DNA from: Paraphaeosphaeria minitans
Taxonomy: Eukaryota; Ascomycota; Dothideomycetes; Pleosporales; Didymosphaeriaceae
DNA: 64,000 nucleotides
NCBI GenBank assembly: GCA_015832175.1
Contig: WJXW01000001.1
Location: forward strand, 5,084,001-5,148,000
Direction of reading: 5' to 3'
The notes beneath the pieces were generated by a model. That model worked only from the letters and a program-made list of their open reading frames with translations, searched no databases and had not been told where the DNA came from. The stretch's first letter is position 1, and each line of letters begins with the position of its first letter. Position numbers and translations under genes: made by a program. Shown piece after piece: positions 12,601 to 24,753 of the stretch.

Positions 12601-14540
12601 TTAAATGCTATAGTAAGCATAGTATTAGTTAAGCTACTAGTATAGTTTAAAGGAATATAGGCTTAAGCTCTTGTGGACTTAGGAGTAGGAAGGAACTTTA
12701 TATCTTATTAGATAGCAAGATAAGCAGGACTTATAATATTAGAGAAAAAAGTACCCTATATTATCTATATTACAAATGAATCCCTAATGCCTAAGACACC
12801 TTAGATATACTAGGAGGTCACTACTATAATAATAGTCTAAGGATATAGAGAGAAACTTACCTTAGATGTTTTACTAGGATCTAAGCATAAGTTAGTCTTA
12901 GGATTATCTTAGTTAATAATACACAACCCGTAGATTAACTAGGGTACAAAGAAAATATTGTTTAAACGCTATAATTATACATTATAAGTAAAGCCTACGC
13001 ATTAACTAAAAATAATAGTAGATAAGGGAGTTATTAACAATATAATACTATAATAGATAGTTAAAAAACAGAAGCACACCTTAGCAGACGCTAGTAGGAA
13101 CTACTAGGTTAAGAAGCGTAAGAAGAAGGACAACAGTACACCCCTTACCTTACTAAGAGAGTACAGGAAATGGACACACATGTTTACAGAGAAGGAAGGA
13201 AAAGTAAACCTACTAGAATATTAACCCTAGGATCTTATAATAGACCTAGAAGAAGGGAAAACGCCATCCTTTAGACCACTATATAGTAAGATAGGAGAAG
13301 AACTCCTTAAAGAACGTAATTTTATTAAGATAAACCTTAAGAAAGGATATATATAACTATTAAAGTTACTAGCAGTAAGCCCTTTTATGTTTGTTAAGAA
13401 AAAGGATAGATTAGACAGACTATGCGTTAACTACTAACAACTTAATAATATAATAATAAAGAACCAATATCTACTACTAAACATTGCAGAGTTACAAGAT
13501 TAACTATCTTAAGCTAAGATATTCACAATAATAGATCTAAGAGACAGTTACTACCTTATATAAATTAAGAAAGGTGAAGAATAGAAAATAGCGTTTTAAT
13601 TACGCTATAGACTATTTAAATATAAGGTTATGCCTTTTAGACTTACAAATGCACTAGCAGCTTTTATAGCACTTATTAATAACGTACTCTATAAACATCT
13701 AGACATATTTATTATTGCGTATATAGACGATATCCTCGTCTTTTCTAAAAACGAATCAGACCACACTAAGCATGTATAGATAGTACTAAAAGCACTAGAC
13801 AGAGTATACCTTTATATTAAACTTAAGAAATGTAAGTTTAACGTTAAATAACTTAAATTCCTAGGACACATTATTACTATAGAAGGAATTAAGATGGCAC
13901 TAAGTAAAGTTAAATGTATTAAGAACTAGCTAATACTAAAGATAGCTAAGAATATCTAAGAATTCTTAGGATTCTATAGATTTAATTAACAATTTATCCA
14001 AGATTACGTAAAGGTTACAATACCCTTAATAGATTTTACAAAGAAGGACGTACCCTTTAAATAGATAAATAAGTGTAGAATGTTATTCTAACTCCTTAAG
14101 ATAGCATATATTATAGAACCTATCCTTATTTATTTTAGAAGCAATGAACCACTGCGCTTTAAAATAGACGCTAGCGATCTTGCGCTAGGCGCCTGCGCTA
14201 AATAAAAACGTAATAGTAAATAGTACCTAATTGCCTATTACTTATGCAAATTCAATGACGCTAAAACACAATATAACGTATATAATAAAGAACTCTACGC
14301 TATTGTTAAAGCCTTAAAGCACTAGAGGATTTACGCGCTTAGTTACTTAACACTAGAAATCTATATAGATTATAAGAACCTTCTAAGGTTTACGACGACG
14401 AAAGAACTTACGCTACAATAATAAAGATAGTTATAAACTATAGGGTAGTATAAGTTTAAAATTATCTATATAGCTGGAAAAGAAAATGGCAGAGCAGATA
14501 CTCTTAGCTAACAAAGTAATCTAGTAGGAGAGTAGTATAC
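12601..14540 (+). pseudogene. Gypsy pol pseudogene: protease, RT, RNase H
   Basis: The aspartic protease block is near 12660-12720 (ALVDLGVGRNFIS; the DSGA-type site reads DLGV). RT starts near 13320. The catalytic motif YIDDILVFSK is fully preserved at 13720-13749, and LKFLGHIIT lies near 13851-13878. RNase H has the DASDLALGACA block near 14168-14200 and ends with ENGRADTLS near 14481-14507. Integrase is absent. Stops throughout make it inactive despite the intact RT site. Family assignment is firm. Confidence 0.85.
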
Positions 14541-14658
14541 GTTACGGCCTTGGTCTTACTCGTAACTTAGCTTAATATAGAGAAAATAGGGGTCTTTAAG
14601 CCCCTTGTTACCTATAATAAACAGGCTGCTGCAATAGCGGCATTTATACTAATATTTG
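14541..14658 (+). other. Short unassigned segment at the gypsy break
   Basis: This 118-base stretch links the broken gypsy RNase H to the minisatellite. CGTTACGGCC and CTCGTAACTT faintly echo the LTR repeats, but not enough to call an LTR fragment. Confidence 0.3.
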
Positions 14659-15208
14659 GCTGGCCACTTAGAGCTATAGGGCTTATAGGGCTATTAATTT
14701 CCTAGACAGCACAGACAGGCGCTGGCCACTTAGAGCTATAGGGCTTATAGGGCTACTAATTTCTAAGGACGCACAGACAGACGCTAGCCACTTAGAGCTA
14801 TAGGGCTTATAAGGCTACCTATTTTATAGATAGCGCTACTAGGCGCTGGCCACTTAGAGCTATAGGGCTTATAGGGCTACCCATTTTATAGATAGCGCCA
14901 CTAGGCGCTGGCTACTTAGAGCTATAGGGCTTATAGGGCTGCCTATTTTATAAATAGCACTACTAGGCGCTGGCCACTTAGAGCTATAAAGCTTATAAGG
15001 CTACCTATTTTATAGATAGCGCTACTAGGCGCTGGCCACTTAGAGCTATAGGGCTTATAGGGCTGCCTATTTTACAGATAGCGCCACTAGGCGCTAGCCA
15101 CTTAGAGCTATAGGGCTTATAGGGCTGCCTATTTCTAAGGACGCACAGATAGATACTGGCCACTTAGAGCTATAGGGCTTATAGGGCTGCTATTTTATAG
15201 ATAGCACC
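14659..15208 (+). repeat. 62-bp minisatellite, about 8.9 copies
   Basis: Units begin GCTGGCCACTTAGAGCTATA and recur every 62 bases exactly (14659, 14721, 14783, 14845, 14907, 14969, 15031, 15093, 15155). The first 37 bases are nearly invariant. The remainder comes in two versions, an ATTTTATAGATAGCGC type and a TTCTAAGGACGCACAGACAG type, interspersed along the array. The last unit is partial. The constant period argues for recent amplification after or during RIP. Confidence 0.97.
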
Positions 15209-15310
15209 TACTCTAAATTTTTGCCTATCTCTACGCACTAGCTTCTCTCTATATACCTTTATCCTTATTCTTTACAATATCCCTAACTAGGGTATTATGC
15301 CACTAACACT

Positions 15311-18300
15311 ATGCCACTAAAACTTAACCTTACACTAGAAGAGCGACTAGCTTAGTAAAAGGCGTTAAAGGCGAAGTTAAATAAAGCCTATAAGGCCTTC
15401 TAGGCCTTTAATAGCACCTTAAACATTAGGATAAAATAAGCTATTTATCTCTATTTACTAAACTATCTTAAAACTAATATTTATTAGTAAGGCATCGCAT
15501 TCCACACTTAGTAGCAATAAAACCCTCCTAATTATATACCTATTCCTAGCAACCACCTCTTAAGTTACACCTTAGCTAAAGACTTAGCTAATTATACTAA
15601 GTTTAACGCAATAATTACCTACACCTATACCTCTACCTATACCTACTATAAGCACAGTAGCACGACTAACATTAACTAATAGGGCGTGAACTTAGGATAT
15701 TAAGCATTGCTTAGTACACCTTTAATATAATAAACTAGAGACTGGCTTACTAGCCACACAGTATGCTACTTATGGGCAGCCAATAATGTTTCCTAGAGTT
15801 GTCCTAGTATTAGAACGACTAAACGAAAACCTACTAATACTAGATATTAATGGACTAGCCCTTACTAATCTAGATAACCTTACAGTAGATCTTAAGCATC
15901 TCTTTAGCGATACCCGCTCTAGTACTATAAATGAATACCTTACAGGATATTTAGATCCTCTATCTAGTGTTTCTAGTCTAGTAGTTATAGCTTCCTCTAT
16001 AGGAGTCACTATACAAGACTCACTACTAATAGATTTAGTTAATTTCTCGCTATAGATTAACTCAGACATTAATTTATTATTAGCAGAACTCTGCCTAAAT
16101 AATAACAATATCACGCTTATAGACACATTACCTAGGCCCTTAATCTACGCCTCTAATAACAGATTAGATAAAAACCACTCTTATAATTATAAGAGTGCAA
16201 CACTAGATACGCTAACTTAACCTATTAATATTATAGAGGCTAGGGGCTAGAGAACCCCCCTAAGGGTCTTTAGTCCCCTTCCCTTTCTCCCCTACTAATC
16301 TAAACAGTACCTAACAGTAATTATAGTATATTCGTCGCTAAGCCTAAGCGAGTCCTATTGTCTACTATTAAATACTGTCTAGAACTACATTAGTACACTG
16401 TATAACTATACTATGCCACCTTAATTAAGCGGCTCGCGACTCTATACCTAGACATAGTGGATAAACAAATACATACTAGCTTTTATTCCTACTATCTCTT
16501 CTTATCCGCAGCTGTTAATGCTACTAAAGGCATTAGCCTACTATCTACGTAATAATACCTAAAACTTTTGTGCCTAGGCGGAACTACTTATAGGTGTTCC
16601 TAATCTAAACCTATATAATATTCTATTACTAAGTATAGATCGCACAGAAGCGCACTTTCTATTATAATAAAATAGGGTACATTATCTTGTTTAATAATTT
16701 AATTATAATAGTATTTTTTTCTCTTTAACTAGTCTTAGTATCTTCTAGTATAACCTATTCTTCTCCTTCTTGCTTAGCTTTACTAAGGGTTTTACTAGTA
16801 ATTAATATATGTCCTTCTCACCTATAAATCTTTTACAACACAAGAATATTCTTCTTAGACTATGTAATAGGTTTAAGTGTTATATATTCTAGCCACATTT
16901 TCCTCTACAGTTTACCTTAGCTAAAGGGAAGGCTATCACTAGACAAACCTAACACCTTCTAGACCATGTCTTAGCTTAATAGCTAGAGTATATTATTCTC
17001 CTTACTCTGCGCAGTGTATGCGATCTAAGTAGTGCTAGGTATTATTCTATTAGCTATACACAGCTAAAAGCGAACTCTAAAGTGCGTCTTAAATAAAGTT
17101 ATATACAAACACTAGGTAATTATTATGTTAACACTTAATAGGATATCCTAAAATAAATTCTTAAATCTTTTTAGGATACTATTGTGAATTTAGCACAAAA
17201 TGTCACTTTCCTAGACTACAATATTCCTAATAACGCCTTTAGTGATCCTGTACTTATTATATCTTATCACAACCTTAAACTGTCTAAACTTAGTAGTTAT
17301 TCTTCCTTGTCTACCTATTAAACATCTTTAGAAGAATTTATTCAGTCTTACTAGAACACAAACTTTCTAGACCCACATCGCTTCTATTAGGATCTTGGCA
17401 TTTAAACTGAATTAAATGTTACTAGCACAACTATATTGCGAAAATCCTATTACCTTAAATAATAGATATCCTTCTTTAATTATAGTGAGCGAGGATCACG
17501 TTTAAAGCCGCGTTTCTATACCTTTACTAGTACTAATACTAGATCTACTAAATTAGAGCTTTGCTATAGCAACAAATTTTACTAAGCCAGAATTTAACAT
17601 ATAAAAGTCTACAACACTATTAAGGAGACCACATATACACCTATTCGTAGGTATAGTTTATTTTTAATCCTAATCTAGAAGTTATTAGTGCCACTTAGGA
17701 ATTCTTAAACAAGACAAAATTTAGTAACACTAGACGTAATAAGTAGAGTATTATTTAAGTTAAGTAACTCCTAAATTAAATTAAGCTCTATAAGGCCTAT
17801 ATACGCGTAATTCTATCACCTAAGTCCTACTAGATATTCTATTTTAATCGCTAAGAACTTCGCATACAGCTGCACTAGTCTAGAACCGTGTTAGCGCCTC
17901 TTAATATTAACAACACAGAGTATATACACTAGGTAGATACTAATACTTATTATAGATTCTAGATTCTGCTAATATATAAAGTTAATCACTTCTGTGCAGT
18001 AGAATATAATTATTAGCTAGTAGCTCTAGAATTAATTGCTACTATAGCTTACTATTTTAACCTACTAACTAAAGATTAAGAACTTAACTATATAGCTACA
18101 ACCACATTTGCTTACACTCTTCACTTTATATTAAACTATAAAGATTTAAGTAGTCTTCCTTCCCTTAGCTCTAGTAAAGAGTACTAAAGACCCTATGTTT
18201 TTAAATACTAGAAACCCTTACTAGGTGGTACTATTATACCAAAACACATGTGGAGATGTAAGCCTAAGCAACGCCAAGGCCTTAAATATGCTAAATCTAT

Positions 18301-21092
18301 AAAGCAATTTAGCATTATTTAGATTCCCTTTCGCTTAGGCATATAGAACAAACTTATACTAAAATTCTAACTTAGTAAATATCCCTATCTAGATATCTAC
18401 TACTATATTCTACAAAAGTTGAAGCGCCGCCTCTACCTCTATAGGATGTGAACCTTAAAGTCCTATTAGTTTAAATTCATTTGCCACTTAATAGAATCTA
18501 CTCTTTTAATTAGTTAAGGTGCAACTAATTTAAAAGTATAGTAGAAGCTATTCTTTTTACTATTTATACAGGCAATAAGAGCATACAATCTCTTTATATA
18601 GGAAATTATAGGGCAACGCTGGCTAACCTATAATAAAGTTAGCAATTAGAAAATCCTAGAAGCTTTCTTCTAGTAAGCCCACATAAAGCACCTAGTAAAC
18701 AGGGGAACAGATATACTTTCTTTCTCTAGTGTTTCTAAGATTATTAGAGCACAACTTAGACTAAGCCACCTAGAAATTGCGAAGTAACACAACCATAAGA
18801 CCACCCTTTTCCTAACCTTTAGTTATAGGACATAGTAGGGCAGGGTAGCTCCCTTATTCATATTAAATAATAATAACCCTCCCTAGCTAAAAAAAGCGCC
18901 ATAGATGCAAGTAATACTATTACACCTAGAAGCCTTTAAAACAGTACTACTAGGATATACTATAGACGAAATATGCGCTTTATATAAAACGTACATTTTA
19001 CAAATTACTTATATTTATATTTAGGGGATCCTTTTATACTCTAGGAAAATAGTATCTATGCTAGGTAGCAACAGTAAGTCTATTAGGCAATTAAATACAA
19101 CAATTTAACACTAACTGCTAAGTAACTTAGAGCGGACAAAATAGATATTTCTACATATTACACCTAAGGACTAATTAACATTTTATTATATCTACACTAC
19201 TTAACAACAGTTATTAGCATCTAAAGTTAGAGAGGTTCTTAAGCGATGTCACATTTTCACTTTCCATAATAAAGGAGATGTCTCAGAACACCTATACCTG
19301 CTAGGTAGTTTAGACAAAATAGAGTCTTTACTAACCCTATTTAGTTATATTAACAAGTTTAACACCAAATTTAGTGAATAGCAGGATAACCTAAGTGAAA
19401 ATAAAGATAAGAATAGTAACTAGCCAGCTTAACCTGTGCACACAGCTACTAGTAGATTTATTATATTAGAAAGTAAAGAGGTAAGCGATCTATCTAATCT
19501 TAAGAGTCTATAAACAGGTAGCAACAGCATATTAGTTATGTACTATTAATATATATTTAAAGGTTTCTCTAGTAATCTTTTCTCCATCTTACCACATCTT
19601 CTCTACTTATTAAAAAATAAACACAGAAAATATAAACCCTATTTCCCGCTCTTATCTATATGCTTAGATATAGTTAATTGTAGGTAATCCATAGATTAAA
19701 TTATAGACATATAAGTACAGATATACGCTTTTAAATTTAATCCTCTTATATTTCTATATTAGGCTGCGTAGCTACTAAGGAATACTTACTAATTAGTTAC
19801 AATCAAGTTGCGTCTTTCCTTACCCCATAACACTAGGTATAGTTCTATTAACCTAACACCCATATCTATTAAACCAATAAACATGTCACTACGATTATCT
19901 AATAGCAGCCAAGTTAGAAAGCCTAAATTTAAACCTTAGATAAGGAAGGTCACTAAAACTAAGCGCCACAAACTATTACTAGCCACACTAATAAATACGT
20001 ATAGAGAACCCTTATTCCCATTAAGCAAGTATTTAATTAATACATTTCTAGACACCCACCATTGTGTAGGTATATTTAAAAAGTAAGCAAATGCCAAATA
20101 GATATTATAGGATAGAGACCTTCCTAATAAAGAAGATAATGTGTAAGCAATTTACTATTTATAATCACACAAAACTAAGAGCTTAGAATAATTCCTAAAT
20201 TACTAGTAAAGCCTACGCCCCTACCATCACTAAATTATAATCTAAGCCCTTCACAAAATATCTCTGCGCACTTTCCTTACACTATAAAATAAGTAAGTTA
20301 ACAGGTATTAGCTAAAACTACCTAACACAATTATGTAATAACACTAGACAGAGTAAACATATCTACTCTATAAGCGCTATCTATTTCTTTAACTAGCAGT
20401 TGCACACATACCCCTATAAGTAGTTATACTATAGGCTCCGCTTACTGCCTACTAAGTGTTAAACCTAAAGAATAATTACCTAGCTTTGCTAAATAACAAT
20501 AGTAACTAGATGCTAAGGTAGAACTAAAAAGTAACCTACTAGCTATAACTGCTCTAAAATCTATATTACCTACGCTATAAGCAAGACGTAGTAGACATAG
20601 GAAGTGTATAATCGCGCGTTCTATTAATTTGGCAGAGGTAACTTCTAAGTTAATAGAATATATAATTATACGCTAGAATAGTAAGGCTATAGAACAATAT
20701 ATATTTAAATATAATATAGATATAATAATATAAGGTTTAACCCGCGCTAGTAAGTTACGCACACTATAGGGACTAAAGGAAATATAAGAACTACTAACCC
20801 TATATATAGCGCATAGGGCACATAAGTAACTATTCGCCAGAATAAGACTTACTAATAGACAAGGAGGGAAAATTATATAGAAGAATAGTTATAGTAATGT
20901 AGATATTAAAGACAAAATGTAAATAGAAGTAAAGCGTATATACAGGTTAGTAACACATCCTTTATAATAGCAAAGCTTACTACTCTAGACTAGCCACAAA
21001 ACCTATATATTTAACATTTCTCTTAGCTATTAGCAAGCGAGACAAAGCACAACTATATAAGATAGGGTATATAAAATAGAATAGTAAGGCTA
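15311..21092 (+). pseudogene. Unrecognised long pseudogene with a TLH-like 3' end
   Basis: The first ATG in a sensible context gives MPLKLNLTLEERLA followed by a Lys-rich helical stretch. One + frame is then readable from about 16320 to 21092 if TAG/TAA are taken as Gln or Trp, which would give a protein of over 1,500 residues. The middle (18100-19500) is rich in Leu, Lys and Tyr. The C-terminus has GLTRASKLRTL and GLKEIQELL (about 20732-20800), then Arg/Lys-rich sequence. The spacing resembles the TLH C-terminus (GLKWVTYTIGLRETQDF near 47067-47110), and the DNA just downstream is also shared. I recognise no catalytic motif. It could be a TLH-array companion gene or a divergent helicase relative. 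Confidence 0.4.
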
Positions 21093-21257
21093 ACTAAATT
21101 AGGAAGAAAGGTTGTCTTACAAATAGATTAGGGTTCAAAACAGAATAGAAGATGTAGGGGAGAAGGGGCGCGATAACCCCTATATATATAATACTAAGGA
21201 ATAATAATTATGCTAAGTCTCTCCTTATATAATATACCTATCGCTAAGATCCTTAAG
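21093..21257 (+). other. TLH-like 3' flank
   Basis: The stretch GTCTTACAAATAGATTAGGG and the following AAAACAGAATAGAAG match sequence downstream of the TLH genes near 24610-24645 and 47160-47195. The rest, up to the start of unit B, is AT-rich with nothing else recognisable. Confidence 0.5.
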
Positions 21258-22530
21258 GAGCCTTTAACTACTTACTAGTTAAAATCCTGTAACTAAATCA
21301 CAATCCGCCAGGTCCTTATTAGAAAGTATCTCTAGGAATAAGGGCTCTAGTAACTCTAGATCTAATATATACGCCTTATACGTTTCTACCACAGCTATTA
21401 CGCTGTTAAAGATAGTATTATTATATTATGTAACTATGTCTATCCACTATTAGAGCTGCGTAACTGTTATACCTTATTTAATATAGGTATTAGATATAGA
21501 GTTCTATAGTAGTATTGCAAATACGCCTACACTAAATCTTACCTTAAGTAGACACTATTTTCTTCCTATATTTAGGCACCAACTAAATTCCCTCTACGCT
21601 GTAGAATGTAGTCCCTTGCTTAGTTCTTCCTCTTCTATTATTCTAAATTCTTAAGCAAATAGAAGCTTTTTTACTATAGATGCGTATCCTTTCCCTCTTC
21701 TACTAGATAGCATCTTCCTTTTCTGTACTAGGGCCTCTAATAATTTAAACTCTAACTAAAGTACTACCTATATCTAGCACTACCGCATCTTACTTACTAT
21801 ACTAACTACCTATCCCTACCTTACGCTCTTATATAGCGAATAGAACCTCTTTGTCTTAAATTGTATAAAACTATTTTCTATGAAACTATTTTCTGTGAAA
21901 CTAGCACTAGAGCTTTGCGATAATACTATACTGCTCTTAGGTATAGTGTCGTGTCTAGTACTATTAACTATGTCTAGGAGTCTTTCTACCTTTTTCCTAA
22001 ACAACTATAGGCCCTATGTGTGTTTTATCCTCTAGACCTACAACACTATCTTCTAATCTTATAGATACTTAGCTACACCTATAGTAATTACTTAGCTTAT
22101 TATCCCTTTTACAATATTAACACCTACCCCTAGTAGTTTGTATATAAATATATAATAACGTTCCTCTTCTCTATTATCTTGCAATAACCCCGCGTTTATG
22201 TCTTATATACATAGCATAACCTCTACTATTGTGTTTACTAGCCAACACTTTAGGTCTTAATTTCTATTCTTTACTAAATAACTAGTTATATTTAATGTTC
22301 GTTTTTGTTTTAGAGGCAGTTTTATAGTAGTTACCCTAGTATCTTCCTCTTTATCTAACTCTTCTTTACTATTACTTTGTTACACTTAGTCCCTATAGAC
22401 AGAGTGCAAGAAGCGTAAAAATTCTCCCTTTTCTACTTATTTATATATTTATTACACTATAGACTCTAGTAAGCTGCTTATAAATGCCTTAGCGGGACAA
22501 CCTATTATCTACAGAATAGAACACTACAAA
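21258..22530 (-). pseudogene. Coiled-coil hypothetical protein, copy B
   Basis: This is the minus-strand counterpart of the gene at 40542-41810. It is best seen at 21816-22004, where an open stretch contains KKVERLLDIVNS and QFKTKRFYSLYKSVR. The same stretch carries a short in-frame duplication (SFIENSFI) absent from copy C. It is charged and helical with no enzymatic motif. It is divergent from the adjacent TLH gene and may share a promoter region with it. More stops than copy C. Confidence 0.5.
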
Positions 22531-22770
22531 GGCTTCTAATTATAAACCCGCTTATGTGCGTCTTGTATAAGGGAGGGAATTAGACTACTATTATCCTAAA
22601 GCACCTTAGCCTATAAGATTAAAGAATAGTAGGCTATAGCGTAGTGTAGTGTAAATGCGACCTAGGATAATAAATATTACCTAGCGTTTATCCTCTTTTA
22701 TTAGCACTAAAGTTTAGTCGCGTTATTTAAACTATAGATGTAGATTAAAATCTTTTATACTACCGCTAAC
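22531..22770. other. Divergent intergenic region, copy B
   Basis: This short region separates the minus-strand hypothetical from the + strand TLH gene and should contain both promoters. No defined site is visible. Confidence 0.35.
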
Positions 22771-24640
22771 TATAGAGACTCCTAAACACATCTACTATAA
22801 TAAGACCTATTACTTTATTACTTACATACTATATAGATATGTAATACTCCTAAGTAAGGTGTTTTCTTAGTTTAATAAGGAGTATAAACAAGAGATAACT
22901 AGTAAAGAGAGGCGTATTATCTAAAAAAGTGTTAATAAGCTTAGAAACCTTTACCTACTACTATAAGAGAAATATAAAGAATTTATAGTCTCTAAAACCT
23001 TAGTACTAGCCTTCCCTAGCCTACGTGTTATCCCTAACACTTATTACTATTATCGCTGTACCTACGTTACTACTAGGTCCTTTATAAGCCATAACATGCA
23101 CTAACACCTACGCTAAGAACATAAACTCTATATTACAAACATAGGCGAAGAATTAAGGACGCGCTGTTATAGTAAGTAAGTAAAGGGTGTAGATTACTAA
23201 TAGCTTTTCCTCTCTATGCCACTTATATTCTAAAACCTTTATCTTACTTATAAATTCATAGTTAAACTATCTACTAACTTACATAGCTCTAAAGCTACTA
23301 CTAAAAGAGTTAAGATTACAGCTAAATCTAGTATAAACCCTATACCTATGTCTGCTCCTACTAGTAGCAGATTTGCAGATTAACTCTAGGAAGCGTTATA
23401 ATAGGCTAAGAAAGTAAAGTAGGAGTAATTAGCAGCTATAGCTAGCGCACCCTCTATCTCTATAAATCTCTAGATTGCCTATACAGGTATCCTATAAGTG
23501 TTTAGCAACACGTCTACATAGGTAAAGGCTTTACGCTATATAGCTATACTAACTGCTATAGGTAATCTAAAGTTGCATTATCTCTATGTAACTATAAAGA
23601 GCATGGCTAGAATATAGTAGAATATTACTAGTAAAGCCTCCCACTACGCCTATAGGAGAGTAATATAGAAGTATAAGACTAATATTCCCCTTACTCTACT
23701 AGAGCTATACTAGGACCCTCGCCTCCGCTACGCAGGACTACTTTAGAAGATTTTTATCTTCTTCTACCACGTGTTAGTTAATAATATAGAGAAGCTACTA
23801 ACGCTTTATTTACAGCCTTACTAGGAGTAGACCTAGTAGGATATTATAGAGTACTTGGCTTTAATAGATAATATCCCAGAAGTCTAAGAGAACCACACTA
23901 GAACTTAATTCACACTATTTAAAGAGCACTACTATCGCTTTTAGCTATTCCTTATAGAATAAATAAGTTAAATAGAGTATTTTAGGATTAATGTGCTATT
24001 ATTACTAGATAAAAGACAACCTATGTAGGGAACACTATTATGTCCTATTACGTTTAGATAGGAAACAAATAGGGTAAAAGTAACTACTAGTCCTACCTTC
24101 TCCCTACTAATTACTACCCTAGGTGGATAATACTAGTATCTAACTAGGTTAGAACTAGACTATCAAAAGACGCTTTATATATTAACAAATTCGCTATTTA
24201 AGATACGTAGGTAATCCTGTAGAATAAGTGCCCAAAGGCGAAAGAGCTATAGAGTCATAACATTAAAGTAATTAAAGGTAAGGACTAGAATTCTAAGAGT
24301 ACTAATATATTCTAGCAACACTTTATTAGTGTTATTAATTTTAGTAATAACTACAAGGCAGAAAGAATTATTCTTAGCCTTAACTAGCTAACGTGGACCT
24401 ACTATATATCTAAGCGCTATATAGAGTTATAGTAGGACTGCCCTAGTTAGGGAGCTAGTGGAACCCCTTCTACAATACTAATTCAAATGTAATATAAACA
24501 TAATAATAGAAGGTTTAAAGTAGGTAACGTATACTATAAGACTAAAGGAAATATAAGAATCTATATCTATTATATAGGGTATAAGTAAGATAAATTAGGG
24601 GGAGAGGCTGTCTTGTAAATATATTAGGGTTTAAAATAGA
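22771..24640 (+). pseudogene. TLH RecQ-like helicase, copy B, motor domain deleted
   Basis: The N-terminus matches copy C, with the zinc-finger-like block VLAFPSLRVIP (from 23011) and HNMHXHLRXEH at about 23093-23125, typical of OrsD-like domains in fungal telomere-linked helicases. At about 23984/23985 the sequence jumps to the copy C position 46537. The whole central region and RecQ ATPase are missing (3,271 bases, not a multiple of three). The C-terminal domain (MSYYV, near 24038) follows directly. Since TLH proteins normally have the helicase here, B is a deletion, not C an insertion. Confidence 0.75.
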
Positions 24641-24753
24641 ATAGAAGAGCGTTAGGTACACGTCTAGTGTAAGCAGGAGTGTATTTATAACCCCTAGTAA
24701 TAGTAATTAAATACGTTATAAAAGGAAGTAATACTAAGCTAAAAAGACTACTC

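Larger units (their letters stand above)
10249..14540 (+). mobile_element. Truncated Ty3/gypsy LTR retrotransposon
   Basis: The order is LTR, gag with CCHC knuckle, protease, RT and RNase H, which is gypsy order. The element stops just after RNase H: no integrase, chromodomain or 3' LTR follows before the 62-bp minisatellite. It interrupts the repeat unit within GCCCTAGA, where copies B and C read straight on as GCCCTAGAGTCC. RIP-type stops are dense, but the RT frame is clear. Loss of the 3' half could be a deletion that also removed the rest of repeat copy A. Confidence 0.85.

Noticed and set aside
14659..15208. Possible CRISPR array
   Set aside because: The repeats are contiguous 62-bp units without unique spacers, in a eukaryotic context.
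15770..16126. Overlapping open frames on both strands (118 aa minus, 89 aa plus)
   Set aside because: Both are open by chance where few CA-derived stops arose. Neither resembles a known protein, and the minus one runs against the followable + frame around it.
15311..21092. Starship captain (DUF3435 tyrosine recombinase) for the long unknown gene
   Set aside because: I looked for the R...H..R...Y arrangement and captain-like blocks and could not find them; size and the TLH-like end argue against it.
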